Positions 25,801 through 32,421 of a DNA stretch of 62,823 nt are shown here, piece after piece. The translations under genes were made by a program, and so were the position numbers. Source of the stretch: Clostridiales bacterium UBA1774 (GTDB lineage Bacteria > Bacillota > Clostridia > Oscillospirales > Oscillospiraceae); assembly GCA_002314635.1 (NCBI GenBank), contig DCGQ01000034.1, forward strand, positions 1-62,823. The letters are read 5' to 3'. Positions within the stretch are counted from its first letter, which is position 1. Each line of letters begins with the position of its first letter. Below the pieces are notes generated by a model. That model worked only from the letters and a program-made list of their open reading frames with translations, was not told where the DNA came from and made no database searches.

Positions 25801-26811
25801 CTCCCGGCCCTGCTTCATCCGCACCGCTCCGATCTCGATGATCCGGTCATAGTCGGCACGGAGGCCGGTGGTCTCCAGATCGAAGGCCACAAATTCGTCC
25901 TCAAATCCCATGTCCCGGCTGCCGGACACCGCCACCCGGTCGTCCACATCGTTCACATAGTAGCCCTCCACACCGTAGAGGACCTTGATATTGTACTTTT
26001 TCCCGGCGTTGCACAGCTCCGGATAACCCTGCAGCACCCCATGGTCGGTCAGTGCCACCGCCTTGTGGCCCCAGCGGGCCGCAGTCTGCACCATTTTCGT
26101 GATATCGGTCAGCGCGTCCAGCTGGCTGTAGCGGCTGTGCATATGCAGCTCCACCCGCTTCTCTCCTTCGGCCAGATCCTTTCGCTGGGGCGTGGGCAGG
26201 CGCATCACCGCCCGGGGGTCCATGGCAATGTCCCCATGCCAGCGGTCATAGCTCACATCGCCGGAGACGGTAACGGTCATGCCGTCCTCCACGGCTTCCA
26301 GTCCGTCGTCGCCCTCCTGCAGGAATTTGGAAATGTGCAGAGAGCCGGTATCGTCATTCACATTGAAGGACAGGATCCGCCGTCCGCCCCGAACCTCCTT
26401 GATCTCCCGTCCGAAAACCGAACCGGAGATCACCACCTTGCCGGATTCCGGGTTCAGTGTGCCGATGGGCACACTTTCGCCTTTCAGCTTCCGTCCCCAC
26501 AGCATTTTGGGTTCGTTTTTATTGTCCGGCTTGCCCTGTTTTTCCGTTTTGGCATCTTTGGAGAGGAATGCCCGGATGTTCACCCGGTTCAGGTTGTACT
26601 GGGCGGCGATCCGGCTCTCTGCCGTGCCCAGACTCACCGGCGGCGGAACCTGCATGAACTCCGCGTCCAGCTTCATAACGGCGTTTTCCTTGTCCAGCGC
26701 CATGTCGAATACCATGGCCTCCCGGAAAACGCCAAGGATCCCCTCCTCCGGCCCATCCTTCTCCGCGGCACAGCAGGGGAACAGTTCTGTAAAAGGAATG
26801 CGTTGTGACAT
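22846..26811 (-). CDS. polC: DNA polymerase III alpha subunit, PolC type
   Basis: A 1321-residue PolC, the Firmicute replicative polymerase with built-in 3'-5' proofreading. The domain order is as expected: an OB-fold near residues 110-215, the first PHP part starting at ELHMHSRYS, an inserted DnaQ-type exonuclease (FDLETTG through HNVDFD and HRASDDA), the second PHP part, and the polymerase palm with PDIDLNFSG. The C-terminal helix-hairpin-helix region is also present. It is somewhat shorter than the roughly 1440-residue Bacillus protein, mainly at the N terminus. GAGGTAA lies before the ATG. Confidence 0.97.
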   Translation of the reverse strand: MSQRIPFTELFPCCAAEKDGPEEGILGVFREAMVFDMALDKENAVMKLDAEFMQVPPPVSLGTAESRIAAQYNLNRVNIRAFLSKDAKTEKQGKPDNKNEPKMLWGRKLKGESVPIGTLNPESGKVVISGSVFGREIKEVRGGRRILSFNVNDDTGSLHISKFLQEGDDGLEAVEDGMTVTVSGDVSYDRWHGDIAMDPRAVMRLPTPQRKDLAEGEKRVELHMHSRYSQLDALTDITKMVQTAARWGHKAVALTDHGVLQGYPELCNAGKKYNIKVLYGVEGYYVNDVDDRVAVSGSRDMGFEDEFVAFDLETTGLRADYDRIIEIGAVRMKQGRELARFQTFVDPGVPIPSEITRLTGIRDEDVSGAPDEETAVREFLRFAGDSVLCGHNVDFDMGFVAEACARHGIPFDSTSIDTLILSQSLLTSLKKHNLDAAANYLGLPEFRHHRASDDAMTTGLLLEAFFKMLREKGCDRISQLAPLISALRKEYDGRRQPKHIIILVREQKGIRNLYEMVSRAHLEHFKKYPIIPKSLLMELREGLIVGSACEAGEVFRALTGRRSMRELKRVAEFYDFLEIQPLCNNAFLLRNGTARNTEELMDYNRKVVRLGEELGKPVVATGDVHFLDPQEEIFRRILLSNKFTDCDEPLPLYFKTTDEMLKEFGYLGKDKAYEVVVKNPNAIADSIEVVAPLPTGLFPPKIENSAQQLKDLVYGKLHRLYGDDPPKLVVDRVEEELGNICSRGYDVIYMSAVKLVQKSNEAGYLVGSRGSVGSSIIAYMSGITEVNALPSHYRCPKCRHVDFESGEGWACGVDMPDRNCPVCGTKYDKDGYTIPFETFLGFGGDKVPDIDLNFSGEYQSHAHKDTIDLFGADHVFRAGTIGTIAEKTAYGYVKKYMAERGRQVSKVEENRLAAGFTGVKRTTGQHPGGLVVIPQDKSIYDFCPVQHPADDPDTDIITTHFEYHSMESNLLKLDMLGHDDPTMIHMLEELTGVDVKKLPLDDPQTMLLFRTPEALGIPDGDPIIGHTGSIAVPEFGTKFTREMLVDTQPEKMSTLVRLSGFSHGTDVWLGNAKDIIESGTASVDEAIGCRDDIMLTLIDEGLPAKRAFKIMESVRKGRGLAEDMEKDMRDAGVKEWYIESCHKIKYLFPKAHAVAYVMMALRIAWFKVHMPLAFYAAYFSIRCPAFDLNIASSGVDKVRQKLLELQRNMQDLKQAEKDLYTGLEVVYEFYLRGFRFAPVNLKKSHAIRFRMNGDCLIPPFNAITGLGEAAAWDIYDKQGQDFTSIEEFAIACTKVSKTHIEELKAAGAFGNMPESAQLSFF

Positions 26812-26814
26812 AGT

Positions 26815-26961
26815 TTACCTCGCAATGATGAATGAGAGATCATCCGGTGATTCCGTTGTCTGCAAAGCGCTCCACCCGTTGGGCAGAGCGCTTCCGTCAT
26901 TTTCCCAACGGACTTTCCATTCATCATTTCCCATTTCAAGGACGATGATGCGTCCGTTCAC
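26815..26961 (-). CDS. Possible 48-codon gene between the GTPase pair and polC
   Basis: An open frame from a GTG at 26961 ends in a TAA three bases before polC. The GTG lies four bases after the upstream GTPase stop. Its last codons supply the polC ribosome site, the layout expected inside an operon. The product has a balanced composition (for example WKVRWENDGSALPNGW) that does not look like a shadow frame. No clear ribosome site precedes the GTG, so reinitiation would be needed; an ATG at 26934 is an alternative. The same DNA carries an inverted repeat. No function is proposed. Confidence 0.45.
   Translation of the reverse strand: MNGRIIVLEMGNDEWKVRWENDGSALPNGWSALQTTESPDDLSFIIAR
26824..26928. 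repeat. 105-bp nested imperfect palindrome before polC
   Basis: AATGATGAATG (26824-26834) pairs exactly with 26918-26928. Inside it CCGTTG (26853-26858) pairs with CAACGG (26906-26911), and AAGCGCTC (26865-26872) with GAGCGCTT (26885-26892). It is in the polC leader and overlaps the possible small gene. The 12-mer ATTCATCATTTC at its right end also occurs at 4950-4960 after tldE. Confidence 0.55.
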
Positions 26962-26965
26962 GGTT

Positions 26966-27916
26966 TCAATAGAAGGTTGCCAGCGTATCCTCCGGTTTCG
27001 GCACCTTATCACAGGTGACTACCATCAGCAGCGGTGCCGGATTGCCCTTTTTATCCGTCTGCACGGAAACCTGCGCCGTCAGCTCCACCCAGGAACCGGG
27101 CACCGGCACATTGCTCTCCGCGCCTACCGCATTGAAGCCAAGGAAGGTGATATCCGCTTCGCAGCAGGTCATGACCTGACGGCCGAAGCTGAACCAGCCC
27201 TTCCGCTTGTCCCGGCTCTTCACCGCAAAGCCGCGAAGCCGCAGGATTTTGCCTTCATACTTGTCCGGATCCTCGGAAATATCCCGCTCCCACTCGGCGT
27301 AATCCCGGTCGGCGATCTCCACAATGGGTGCGTTCAAATCGTAGGGCAGCTCGTCCGGCGTATCGTCCGGCACTTCCAGTCCGTCCTCGCCCTGATAGAA
27401 GATGGGAGCCTGCCGGGAAGCGGCGCGGATGATGCGGTGCAGGGTCAGCCTGTCCGTATCCGCTTTCGCCCGGTTAAAGACCACCACCGTGGCCTCCCGC
27501 AGCTTGTCCGCCACCAGCGCACGCATGTTATTATTATAGGTAACGAAGCTGGAGGCGTCCGCTATGACGAACTTACGGAAGGGATACCAGTTTTCCGGCA
27601 TCCGGTCAAAAAAGTCCGTCTCCTGCCACATGCCGTTCAGCTCTACCATGATGGTATTGGGTTTGTACTCGTCCTCCAGCGCGGTCAGCTTTTCCGGGGT
27701 GATGTCCTCCAGACTGTCGAAGCTCACATAGCGGAAGTCCTTGTCCTTGACAGGCTCCAGCTCCTCCATACCCTCCTCGGTCTGGATCACCAGAATGTGC
27801 AAATCCTTGGGGATGCTTTCATCCTCCAGCAGGCTCTGGATATACCGGGTCTTTCCGGCCTCCAGAAAGCCCTCGAAGAAGTAAACGCCGATATCTTCCC
27901 GTTTCTTCCGAAACAT
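26966..27916 (-). CDS. GTPase fused to a YcgQ/DUF1980-like C-terminal domain
   Basis: A 316-residue two-domain protein. Residues 10-190 form a small P-loop GTPase-like domain (Walker A GFLEAGKT at 16-23, ELNG at 92-95, FNRAKAD in place of NKxD at 147-153). Residues 195-316 resemble the C-terminal domain of the TIGR03943/YcgQ (DUF1980) permease subunit: RLRGFAVK at 227-233, MTCCEAD at 249-255 and SWVELTAQV at 275-283. It starts one base after the upstream COG0523 GTPase stop, with GGAGGG inside that gene's end, so the two are coupled. I infer a metal-handling role, since YcgR/YcgQ accompany zinc-starvation responses elsewhere. The fusion itself is seen, not its function. Confidence 0.72.
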   Translation of the reverse strand: MFRKKREDIGVYFFEGFLEAGKTRYIQSLLEDESIPKDLHILVIQTEEGMEELEPVKDKDFRYVSFDSLEDITPEKLTALEDEYKPNTIMVELNGMWQETDFFDRMPENWYPFRKFVIADASSFVTYNNNMRALVADKLREATVVVFNRAKADTDRLTLHRIIRAASRQAPIFYQGEDGLEVPDDTPDELPYDLNAPIVEIADRDYAEWERDISEDPDKYEGKILRLRGFAVKSRDKRKGWFSFGRQVMTCCEADITFLGFNAVGAESNVPVPGSWVELTAQVSVQTDKKGNPAPLLMVVTCDKVPKPEDTLATFY

Positions 27917-27917
27917 T

Positions 27918-29057
27918 TTAAATCCCTCCGAACAGGGCGGACAGTGCGTCCTCCTTCAAGCCGGAGCCGATCACCACGATGCGGCCGATGACCTCCGCAC
28001 CGCCCCGGCGCACGCTCTGCTCACCGGGCACAAAGTCAAAGTGGATCCAGCCGCCGTCCTGTGCAGGGACAATGCCCTTGCTGCGAAGCACGGCGCCGTA
28101 TTTTTCCTCCTGATTCAGCGCGGTCAGGATGCTTTCGATTTCGCTGTCCGTGTATTTCCGTGCGGTCTCCCGGCCCCAGGAAAGGAATACCTCATCCGCA
28201 TCGTGGCCGTGGTGGTGATGATGGTGGTGGTGATGCTCATGCCCGTCCTCATCCTCGTCATGGTGATGGTGGCACTGGCAGTCCGGATCATCGCACTCGT
28301 CCTCATCCTCATCCTCGTCATGATGGTGGTGATGATGATGCTCGTGCTCATCCTCATCACCGTCATGATGATGGTGATGGTGGCACTCACAGTCCGGATC
28401 GTCGCACTCGTCCTCGTCCTCATCCTCATCGTGGTCATGGTGCAGCAGGGCCTCCTGCCAGCTTCCCGCCTGCTCCGCAGCGGCAAGGATCTGCTTGCCG
28501 TCCAGCTGATCCCAAGGCGTGGTGACGATCTTCGCGTCCGCCTTCAGCTCCCGCAGCAGATGCAGGCAGGCATCCAGCTTTTCCGCGCTGATGTCGCCGG
28601 TGCGGCTCAGCACGATCAGATCGGCGGCTGTCACCTGATCGGTGTAAAACTCGCCGAAGTTTTTAATATACATCTTTGCACGCAGGGCATCTGCCACGGT
28701 GATCCGCACACCGGGCTTCCAGTCGTCCCGGCTGAGCTTGCGGACAGCCGCGTCCACATCGCTGAGCTTGCCCACGCCGCTGGGCTCGATCAGGATCCGG
28801 TCGGGGTGGAAGCGATCCAGCACCTCGCCCAGCGCCTTGCTAAAGTCGCCCACCAGAGAGCAGCAGATACAGCCGGAGTTCATCTCCGTGATCTGCAGGC
28901 CCGCGTCCTGCAAAAAGCCGCCGTCGATGCCGATCTCACCGAACTCGTTCTCAATAAGCACCAGCTTTTCGCCGGCGAAGGCTTCCTTCACCAGCTTTTT
29001 AATCAGTGTGGTCTTACCCGCACCCAGAAAACCGGAAATAATATCAATCTCGGTCAT
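27918..29057 (-). CDS. COG0523/CobW family GTPase with His/Asp/Cys-rich metal-binding repeat
   Basis: A 379-residue G3E GTPase of the CobW/YciC/ZNG1 group, thought to deliver metal ions to client enzymes. Walker A is GFLGAGKTT (9-17), the metal-site motif is GCICC (62-66) and Walker B leads into EPSG (91-94). Residues 206-286 are a very long stretch of His, Asp, Glu and Cys, absent from short family members, followed by a C-terminal CobW_C domain. Zinc is the likeliest cargo, nickel or cobalt possible. It has a strong promoter and AGGAGGG site and heads the GTPase pair. Confidence 0.9.
   Translation of the reverse strand: MTEIDIISGFLGAGKTTLIKKLVKEAFAGEKLVLIENEFGEIGIDGGFLQDAGLQITEMNSGCICCSLVGDFSKALGEVLDRFHPDRILIEPSGVGKLSDVDAAVRKLSRDDWKPGVRITVADALRAKMYIKNFGEFYTDQVTAADLIVLSRTGDISAEKLDACLHLLRELKADAKIVTTPWDQLDGKQILAAAEQAGSWQEALLHHDHDEDEDEDECDDPDCECHHHHHHDGDEDEHEHHHHHHHDEDEDEDECDDPDCQCHHHHDEDEDGHEHHHHHHHHHGHDADEVFLSWGRETARKYTDSEIESILTALNQEEKYGAVLRSKGIVPAQDGGWIHFDFVPGEQSVRRGGAEVIGRIVVIGSGLKEDALSALFGGI
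28209..28430 (-). repeat. Tandem 111-bp coding repeat, metal-binding
   Basis: Two head-to-tail units of about 37 codons (residues 210-246 and 247-283) each begin DEDEDEDECDDPDC, then a CHHHH block and a second His cluster. The units are near identical, suggesting a recent duplication. The GAT/GAC/CAT/CAC codons give a strong low-complexity signal on both strands. Confidence 0.85.
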
Positions 29058-29099
29058 CGTCTATCCCTCCTGTTTCTGCGGCTCAAGTCGCAGCAAAAT

Positions 29100-29128
29100 A
29101 TTATACTTGATTTTGGGACAGGGTGCAA
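29100..29128 (-). promoter_or_regulatory. Sigma-A promoter of the GTPase operon
   Basis: TTGCAC (29128-29123), 17-bp spacer, perfect TATAAT (29105-29100). A small hairpin (CTGCG/CGCAG) lies in the short leader before the ribosome site. No clear Zur- or Fur-type operator is visible. Confidence 0.85.
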
Positions 29129-29147
29129 GGGGCAATTATCCGCATTC

Positions 29148-29663
29148 CTAATGAATCCGATTCACAAACCATGCCGCCGCCACGGCTCCAACCACATCTC
29201 CCACCAGTGCCGCCGGAAGGGCATGGCGGGTCTTTTTCACCTCCGCCGCGCCGAAATAGACGGAAAGCACATAGAAGGTGGTCTCCGAGCTGCCCAGCAT
29301 GACGGCGGCGGTGAGGCCGATGCGGCTGTCCGGCCCGAAGCGTTCCAGCAGCTCCGAAGCCGCCGCCAGCGCGCCGGAGCCGCTGAGCGGGCGGAGCAGC
29401 AGCAGTCCCGCCGTCTCCGGCGGAATCCCCAGCTTCAGAAGCAGCGGTGACAGCAGGCATTCCAGCGCATCCAGCGCGCCGGAGGCCCGAAACAGGTAAG
29501 CGGCGGTGAGGATGGCCGCCACCGGCGGGAATACGGTCAATACGGTCTGCATTCCCTGCCGGATGCCCGCCGTCAGGGTGCTGTACACCGGTTTTCCCCG
29601 GCACAGTGCCGCCGTTCCCGCAAGGCACAGGATGGCCGGAATCAGCAGTCCGCTCATCGCCAT
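29148..29663 (-). CDS. spmB: Spore maturation protein B
   Basis: A 171-residue membrane protein of the SpmB family (nucleoside-recognition/Gate domain), with four to five hydrophobic helices. The family stretches RPLSGSGALA, DSRIGLTAAVMLGSSETTFY and FGAAEVKKTRHALPAAL are clear. SpmA and SpmB are needed for normal spore core dehydration. Either ATG (29663 or 29657) overlaps the end of spmA, so the pair is translationally coupled. Length is normal. Confidence 0.92.
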   Translation of the reverse strand: MAMSGLLIPAILCLAGTAALCRGKPVYSTLTAGIRQGMQTVLTVFPPVAAILTAAYLFRASGALDALECLLSPLLLKLGIPPETAGLLLLRPLSGSGALAAASELLERFGPDSRIGLTAAVMLGSSETTFYVLSVYFGAAEVKKTRHALPAALVGDVVGAVAAAWFVNRIH

Positions 29664-30220
29664 AGTGCCCGAAGCAGCTTTTCCGCTGCCAGCGCCGCAA
29701 GCAGGGCGCACAGACTGGCTCCCCACACCGCAGGCAGAATGGCGAAGGGTTTTTCCGAACCGGCAGCGGCTCGCAGGGCGCAGACCGTGGTGGGGATCAG
29801 CTGTAGGGACGCGCTGTTCAGCACCGTCAGTCGGCACAGGCTGTCGCTTGCCCGCTCCCCGCTGCGGAGCAGCTTCGCTGCCCGGATGCCCGCCGGCGTG
29901 GCCGCATTGCCCAGTCCCAGCAGGTTGGCGCTGAGATTCTCCGTCAGCGCAGTCCCCAGCGCCGGATTCTCCCTTGCTTCCGGGAACAGTCGCAGAAGCA
30001 GCGGCCGCAGCAGTCTTTGCAGAAGGCCCAGCGCACCGCCTTCCTCCAGCAGGGCAAGCACCCCGCTCCACAGGCAGATCGCGCCGCCGGTTTCCAGACA
30101 CAGCTTCACCGCAGCGGCTGCACCCTCCAGTGCCGCCGCGCCTGCCGCATCTCCCCTGCCGCTCAGCAGGGCGAACACCAGTGCACACAGTACCATTCCC
30201 ATCCAGAGATAATCCGGCAT
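29654..30220 (-). CDS. spmA: Spore maturation protein A
   Basis: A 188-residue SpmA-family membrane protein with a Gate domain. The diagnostic stretch ENLSANLLGLGNAATPAG lies near residue 92 and LQLIPTT near residue 140. It acts with SpmB in spore core dehydration. The ATG at 30220 is chosen because GAGG lies eight bases before it; an ATG two codons upstream overlaps the ribosome site. The intergenic region shared with the divergent AbrB-like gene holds a possible sigma-E promoter. Confidence 0.93.
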   Translation of the reverse strand: MPDYLWMGMVLCALVFALLSGRGDAAGAAALEGAAAAVKLCLETGGAICLWSGVLALLEEGGALGLLQRLLRPLLLRLFPEARENPALGTALTENLSANLLGLGNAATPAGIRAAKLLRSGERASDSLCRLTVLNSASLQLIPTTVCALRAAAGSEKPFAILPAVWGASLCALLAALAAEKLLRALWR

Positions 30221-30237
30221 TTCCATCACCTCAAAAC

Positions 30238-30267
30238 AGCATATGAGCCATGTCCGCCGGAAATACC
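30238..30267 (-). promoter_or_regulatory. Possible sigma-E promoter of spmAB
   Basis: GGTATTT (30267-30261), 15-bp spacer and CATATGCT (30245-30238) on the minus strand. The -10 resembles the sigma-E CATA-4N form and spmA is sigma-E-dependent in Bacillus. The -35 match is loose. Confidence 0.35.
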
Positions 30268-30314
30268 GCCGCTTTTCCGCCGCCGAAAAGATGGAAAAAC
30301 CCCCATTTTTGCGC

Positions 30315-30343
30315 TTGACTTTGGAAGACACACCGTTTATAAT
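30315..30343 (+). promoter_or_regulatory. Sigma-A promoter of the AbrB-like gene
   Basis: TTGACT (30315-30320), 17-bp spacer, perfect TATAAT (30338-30343). Confidence 0.88.
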
Positions 30344-30391
30344 GTCGGAGCTTGTCATAATTTGGATTTGAATTGGAGGCACACTGCATAT

Positions 30392-30640
30392 ATGAAAACC
30401 ACCGGCATTGTCAGACAGATGGATAGTCTGGGACGTATCGTTCTCCCCATCGAGCTTCGCAGAACTCTGGAAATCGCTCAGAAGGATTATCTGGAGATTT
30501 ATGTGGAAGGCGATAAGATCATCCTGAAGAAGTACGAGCCCACCTGCATTTTCTGTGAAAACAGCAAGGACATCGTGTCCTTCAAAGGCAAGAATGTCTG
30601 CCCCAACTGTCTGGCGGAGCTGAAAAATCAGGCTGAGTGA
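30392..30640 (+). CDS. AbrB/SpoVT-type transition-state regulator with C-terminal zinc motif
   Basis: An 82-residue DNA-binding protein. Residues 1-47 are the swapped-hairpin AbrB domain (GIVRQMDSLGRIVLPIELR, then LEIYVEGDKIILKKY). Residues 52-73 carry two CxxC pairs (C52/C55 and C70/C73) that should bind zinc or act in dimerisation, replacing the C-terminal domain of Bacillus AbrB. Such proteins repress or tune post-exponential and sporulation genes. GGAGG lies 12 nt before the ATG, a rather long spacing. It is divergent from spmAB and closed by its own terminator. Confidence 0.88.
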   Translation: MKTTGIVRQMDSLGRIVLPIELRRTLEIAQKDYLEIYVEGDKIILKKYEPTCIFCENSKDIVSFKGKNVCPNCLAELKNQAE

Positions 30641-30647
30641 TCATATT

Positions 30648-30672
30648 CCCCTGCTGAAAGGCAGGGGTTTTT
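30648..30672 (+). terminator. Terminator of the AbrB-like gene
   Basis: CCCCTGC (30648-30654) pairs with GCAGGGG (30661-30667), followed by five T. Confidence 0.88.
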
Positions 30673-30708
30673 CTTTACACCGGCCGTATACGGAAAGGAA
30701 CCACGACC

Positions 30709-31392
30709 ATGAAACGTTTGATCCTGCTGATCCCCATGCTGATGCTGCTCTGCAGCTGCACCGTTACAGTCACGAAAACCGACAGCCCCGCCGCTGCCAG
30801 ACCCAAAACAAACTTCGTCGGGGACGCATCCGTCAGCGGTGCGAAAAGTCTGAATATCGACTGGCCCTCCGGCAAGGTGGTTTTCATCGAGGGCGAGGAT
30901 GAGGGCTTCCGCTTTCAGGAGGCCTGTGACCGGGAGCTGACCGAGGCGGAACGGCTGCACTGGGGTTTCACCGATGACACGCTGTATATCTCCGCCGCTG
31001 CCGAAGGCGCGACCCTGCTGAACACGGAAAAAACGCTGACCGTTATGCTGCCGAAGGACTTCACACTGGAGGAGCTGACCGTTTCCGTCTCCTCCGCCGA
31101 TGTGGAAGCAGGTCTGCTGCGTGCCAAAAGTCTGAACATCTCCGCTTCCTCCGGGGAGGTGGAGCTGACCGTGGACGCACCGGAACAGCTGCAGATCTCC
31201 ACCGCCTCCGGTGATGTGAAGCTGACGCTGCCGGTGGACAGCGGCTTTACGCTGGAGCTGGACACCGCATCCGGCAGCTTCTCCTCGGAGCTTCCGCTGA
31301 AAAACGACGGCAGCCGCTACACCGCTGGAAACGGCAAGGCCGTATTCCGCATTTCCACCGCCTCCGGTGATGTGGAGCTGCTGACAAAGTAA
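30709..31392 (+). CDS. DUF4097 beta-strand repeat lipoprotein
   Basis: A 227-residue lipoprotein. The signal peptide ends at a lipobox with C17 (LLCSC). The rest is the DUF4097 type of right-handed beta solenoid, built from short strands rich in SA.SG and TASG turns (for example SASSGEVEL, STASGDVKL, STASGDVEL). In Firmicutes such domains often accompany envelope-stress regulators, but none is adjacent here. No function is known. AAAGGAA lies before the ATG. Confidence 0.85.
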   Translation: MKRLILLIPMLMLLCSCTVTVTKTDSPAAARPKTNFVGDASVSGAKSLNIDWPSGKVVFIEGEDEGFRFQEACDRELTEAERLHWGFTDDTLYISAAAEGATLLNTEKTLTVMLPKDFTLEELTVSVSSADVEAGLLRAKSLNISASSGEVELTVDAPEQLQISTASGDVKLTLPVDSGFTLELDTASGSFSSELPLKNDGSRYTAGNGKAVFRISTASGDVELLTK

Positions 31393-31399
31393 CGCACAT

Positions 31400-31440
31400 A
31401 AAATCACCCGAAACGCAGATACTGCATTTCGGGTGATTTT
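31400..31440 (+). terminator. Terminator-like hairpin abutting the next start codon
   Basis: AAAATCACCCGAAA pairs with TTTCGGGTGATTTT, with an inner GCAG-ATA-CTGC hairpin and five T. The ATG of the next gene begins at 31442. The only ribosome-site-like sequence for that gene (GGGTGA) is inside the right arm. It would end the DUF4097 transcript. See also 37951-37989. Confidence 0.8.
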
Positions 31441-31441
31441 T

Positions 31442-31885
31442 ATGTATCGGGTACGTATTCTGCCGGGCATCCATCCCAAGCCGCTGCTCTATCTGCTCAC
31501 GGTTCTGAAAGAGCTGAGCCGTCAGGGACTGGTGGACGCGGCGCTATGTCAGGGTCAGGCAGATCTGACCATCCTGCCCCGGGGCGCAGTGCCCGCCCCG
31601 GACTGTGGGGGACTGCTGCTCTCCGCGGGAGGCAGCTTTCCCGGCGGGATCTCCTGCGGACTGAGCAGTGCGGACACGCTGAGCCTCAGCAGCATCCGGG
31701 AGCACAGTGCTCTGCTGACTCTGCGGCGTTCCCTTTTCCGTCTGGACGGCAGGCTGCTGGAAATGCAGGAGATCCCCGTCACCTTCCGCCGGGTCATGGA
31801 GCCGGAGCCGGAGGCGCTGCTTCTGGCCGCCTCCGCCTGCCTGCTGCTGGGCGGCGGCGACGCGCAGGGGATCAGGCTGCCCTGA
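31442..31885 (+). CDS. Hypothetical protein
   Basis: A 147-residue open frame from ATG 31442. I do not recognise a family. It has no signal peptide; the middle contains SCGLSSADTLSLSSIR followed by a basic stretch and RLDGRLLE, and the C terminus is hydrophobic and ends GGGDAQGIRLP. Codon use resembles its neighbours, and the reverse-frame alternatives here look like shadows, which favours a real gene. Its ribosome site is enclosed in the hairpin at 31400-31440, so expression may depend on that structure opening. The gene after it is convergent. Confidence 0.55.
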   Translation: MYRVRILPGIHPKPLLYLLTVLKELSRQGLVDAALCQGQADLTILPRGAVPAPDCGGLLLSAGGSFPGGISCGLSSADTLSLSSIREHSALLTLRRSLFRLDGRLLEMQEIPVTFRRVMEPEPEALLLAASACLLLGGGDAQGIRLP

Positions 31886-31916
31886 CAGAAGCACTGTGCC
31901 CCGGTCCGATTTCCGT

Positions 31917-32315
31917 TTATTTTTTCTTTGCTGCCTTGGATGCCAGCAGCAGGAGCGCTGCCAGAATCGCACCGACGCACCAGAACGGGATCGCCCGCTC
32001 AAATCGAAACGCCTTTTCATAGGCAGACAGGGCAAATCCGGCGATGAAGCAGACGAGGAACGCCGCAAGCGCGGCAACCTGCATCCAGCGGTGCAGCTTC
32101 AGACCCTCCTGCGGAACCAAATCCTTCATGTTTTCCGTGTTCACCTCTGCCGCGCCATAGAAATCCCAGTAGCCGTGAACCTTGTCCTCCTCCGGCTGGG
32201 GCAGCGGCGTGGCGCAGTTGGGGCAATACCGGGTCAGCTTCTCCAGTTTTGCTCCGCAGCCGGGACAGATGATGGGGTCTTTTTCGGACTTGGGTTGAAG
32301 CTCGGTCGTTTCCAT
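31917..32315 (-). CDS. Zinc-ribbon membrane protein
   Basis: A 132-residue protein. An N-terminal zinc ribbon (CPGCGAKLEKLTRYCPNC, about residues 17-34) is followed by a soluble linker and two C-terminal transmembrane helices, then a short lysine-rich tail. The second of two adjacent ATG codons is preferred, 5 nt after GGGGAGG; the longer frame upstream is not supported. It lies 106 nt after the CoA-disulfide reductase gene. Function unknown. Confidence 0.78.
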   Translation of the reverse strand: METTELQPKSEKDPIICPGCGAKLEKLTRYCPNCATPLPQPEEDKVHGYWDFYGAAEVNTENMKDLVPQEGLKLHRWMQVAALAAFLVCFIAGFALSAYEKAFRFERAIPFWCVGAILAALLLLASKAAKKK

Positions 32316-32421
32316 CATAACCTCCCCGAAGCTGTCTCTCGCCGAGACGGCCTCATTCCCATGCGTATTCAGTCCGGCAAGCCGAACCCGTCCGGCTCCG
32401 GCATTGCCGTAAAATGGCATC

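Noticed and set aside
28209..28430. Possible CRISPR-like or microsatellite array
   Set aside because: Only two repeat units, in frame within a gene, with no spacers.
29058..29147. Zur or Fur operator before the COG0523 gene
   Set aside because: No AT-rich 9-1-9 or 7-1-7 palindrome is seen between the -35 and the start codon; only a small GC hairpin.
28041..29450. Plus-strand frame with long Val/Met/Ile runs opposite the GTPase repeat
   Set aside because: The runs are the antisense of His/Asp codon repeats. A hydrophobic, transmembrane-looking product arises only by composition.
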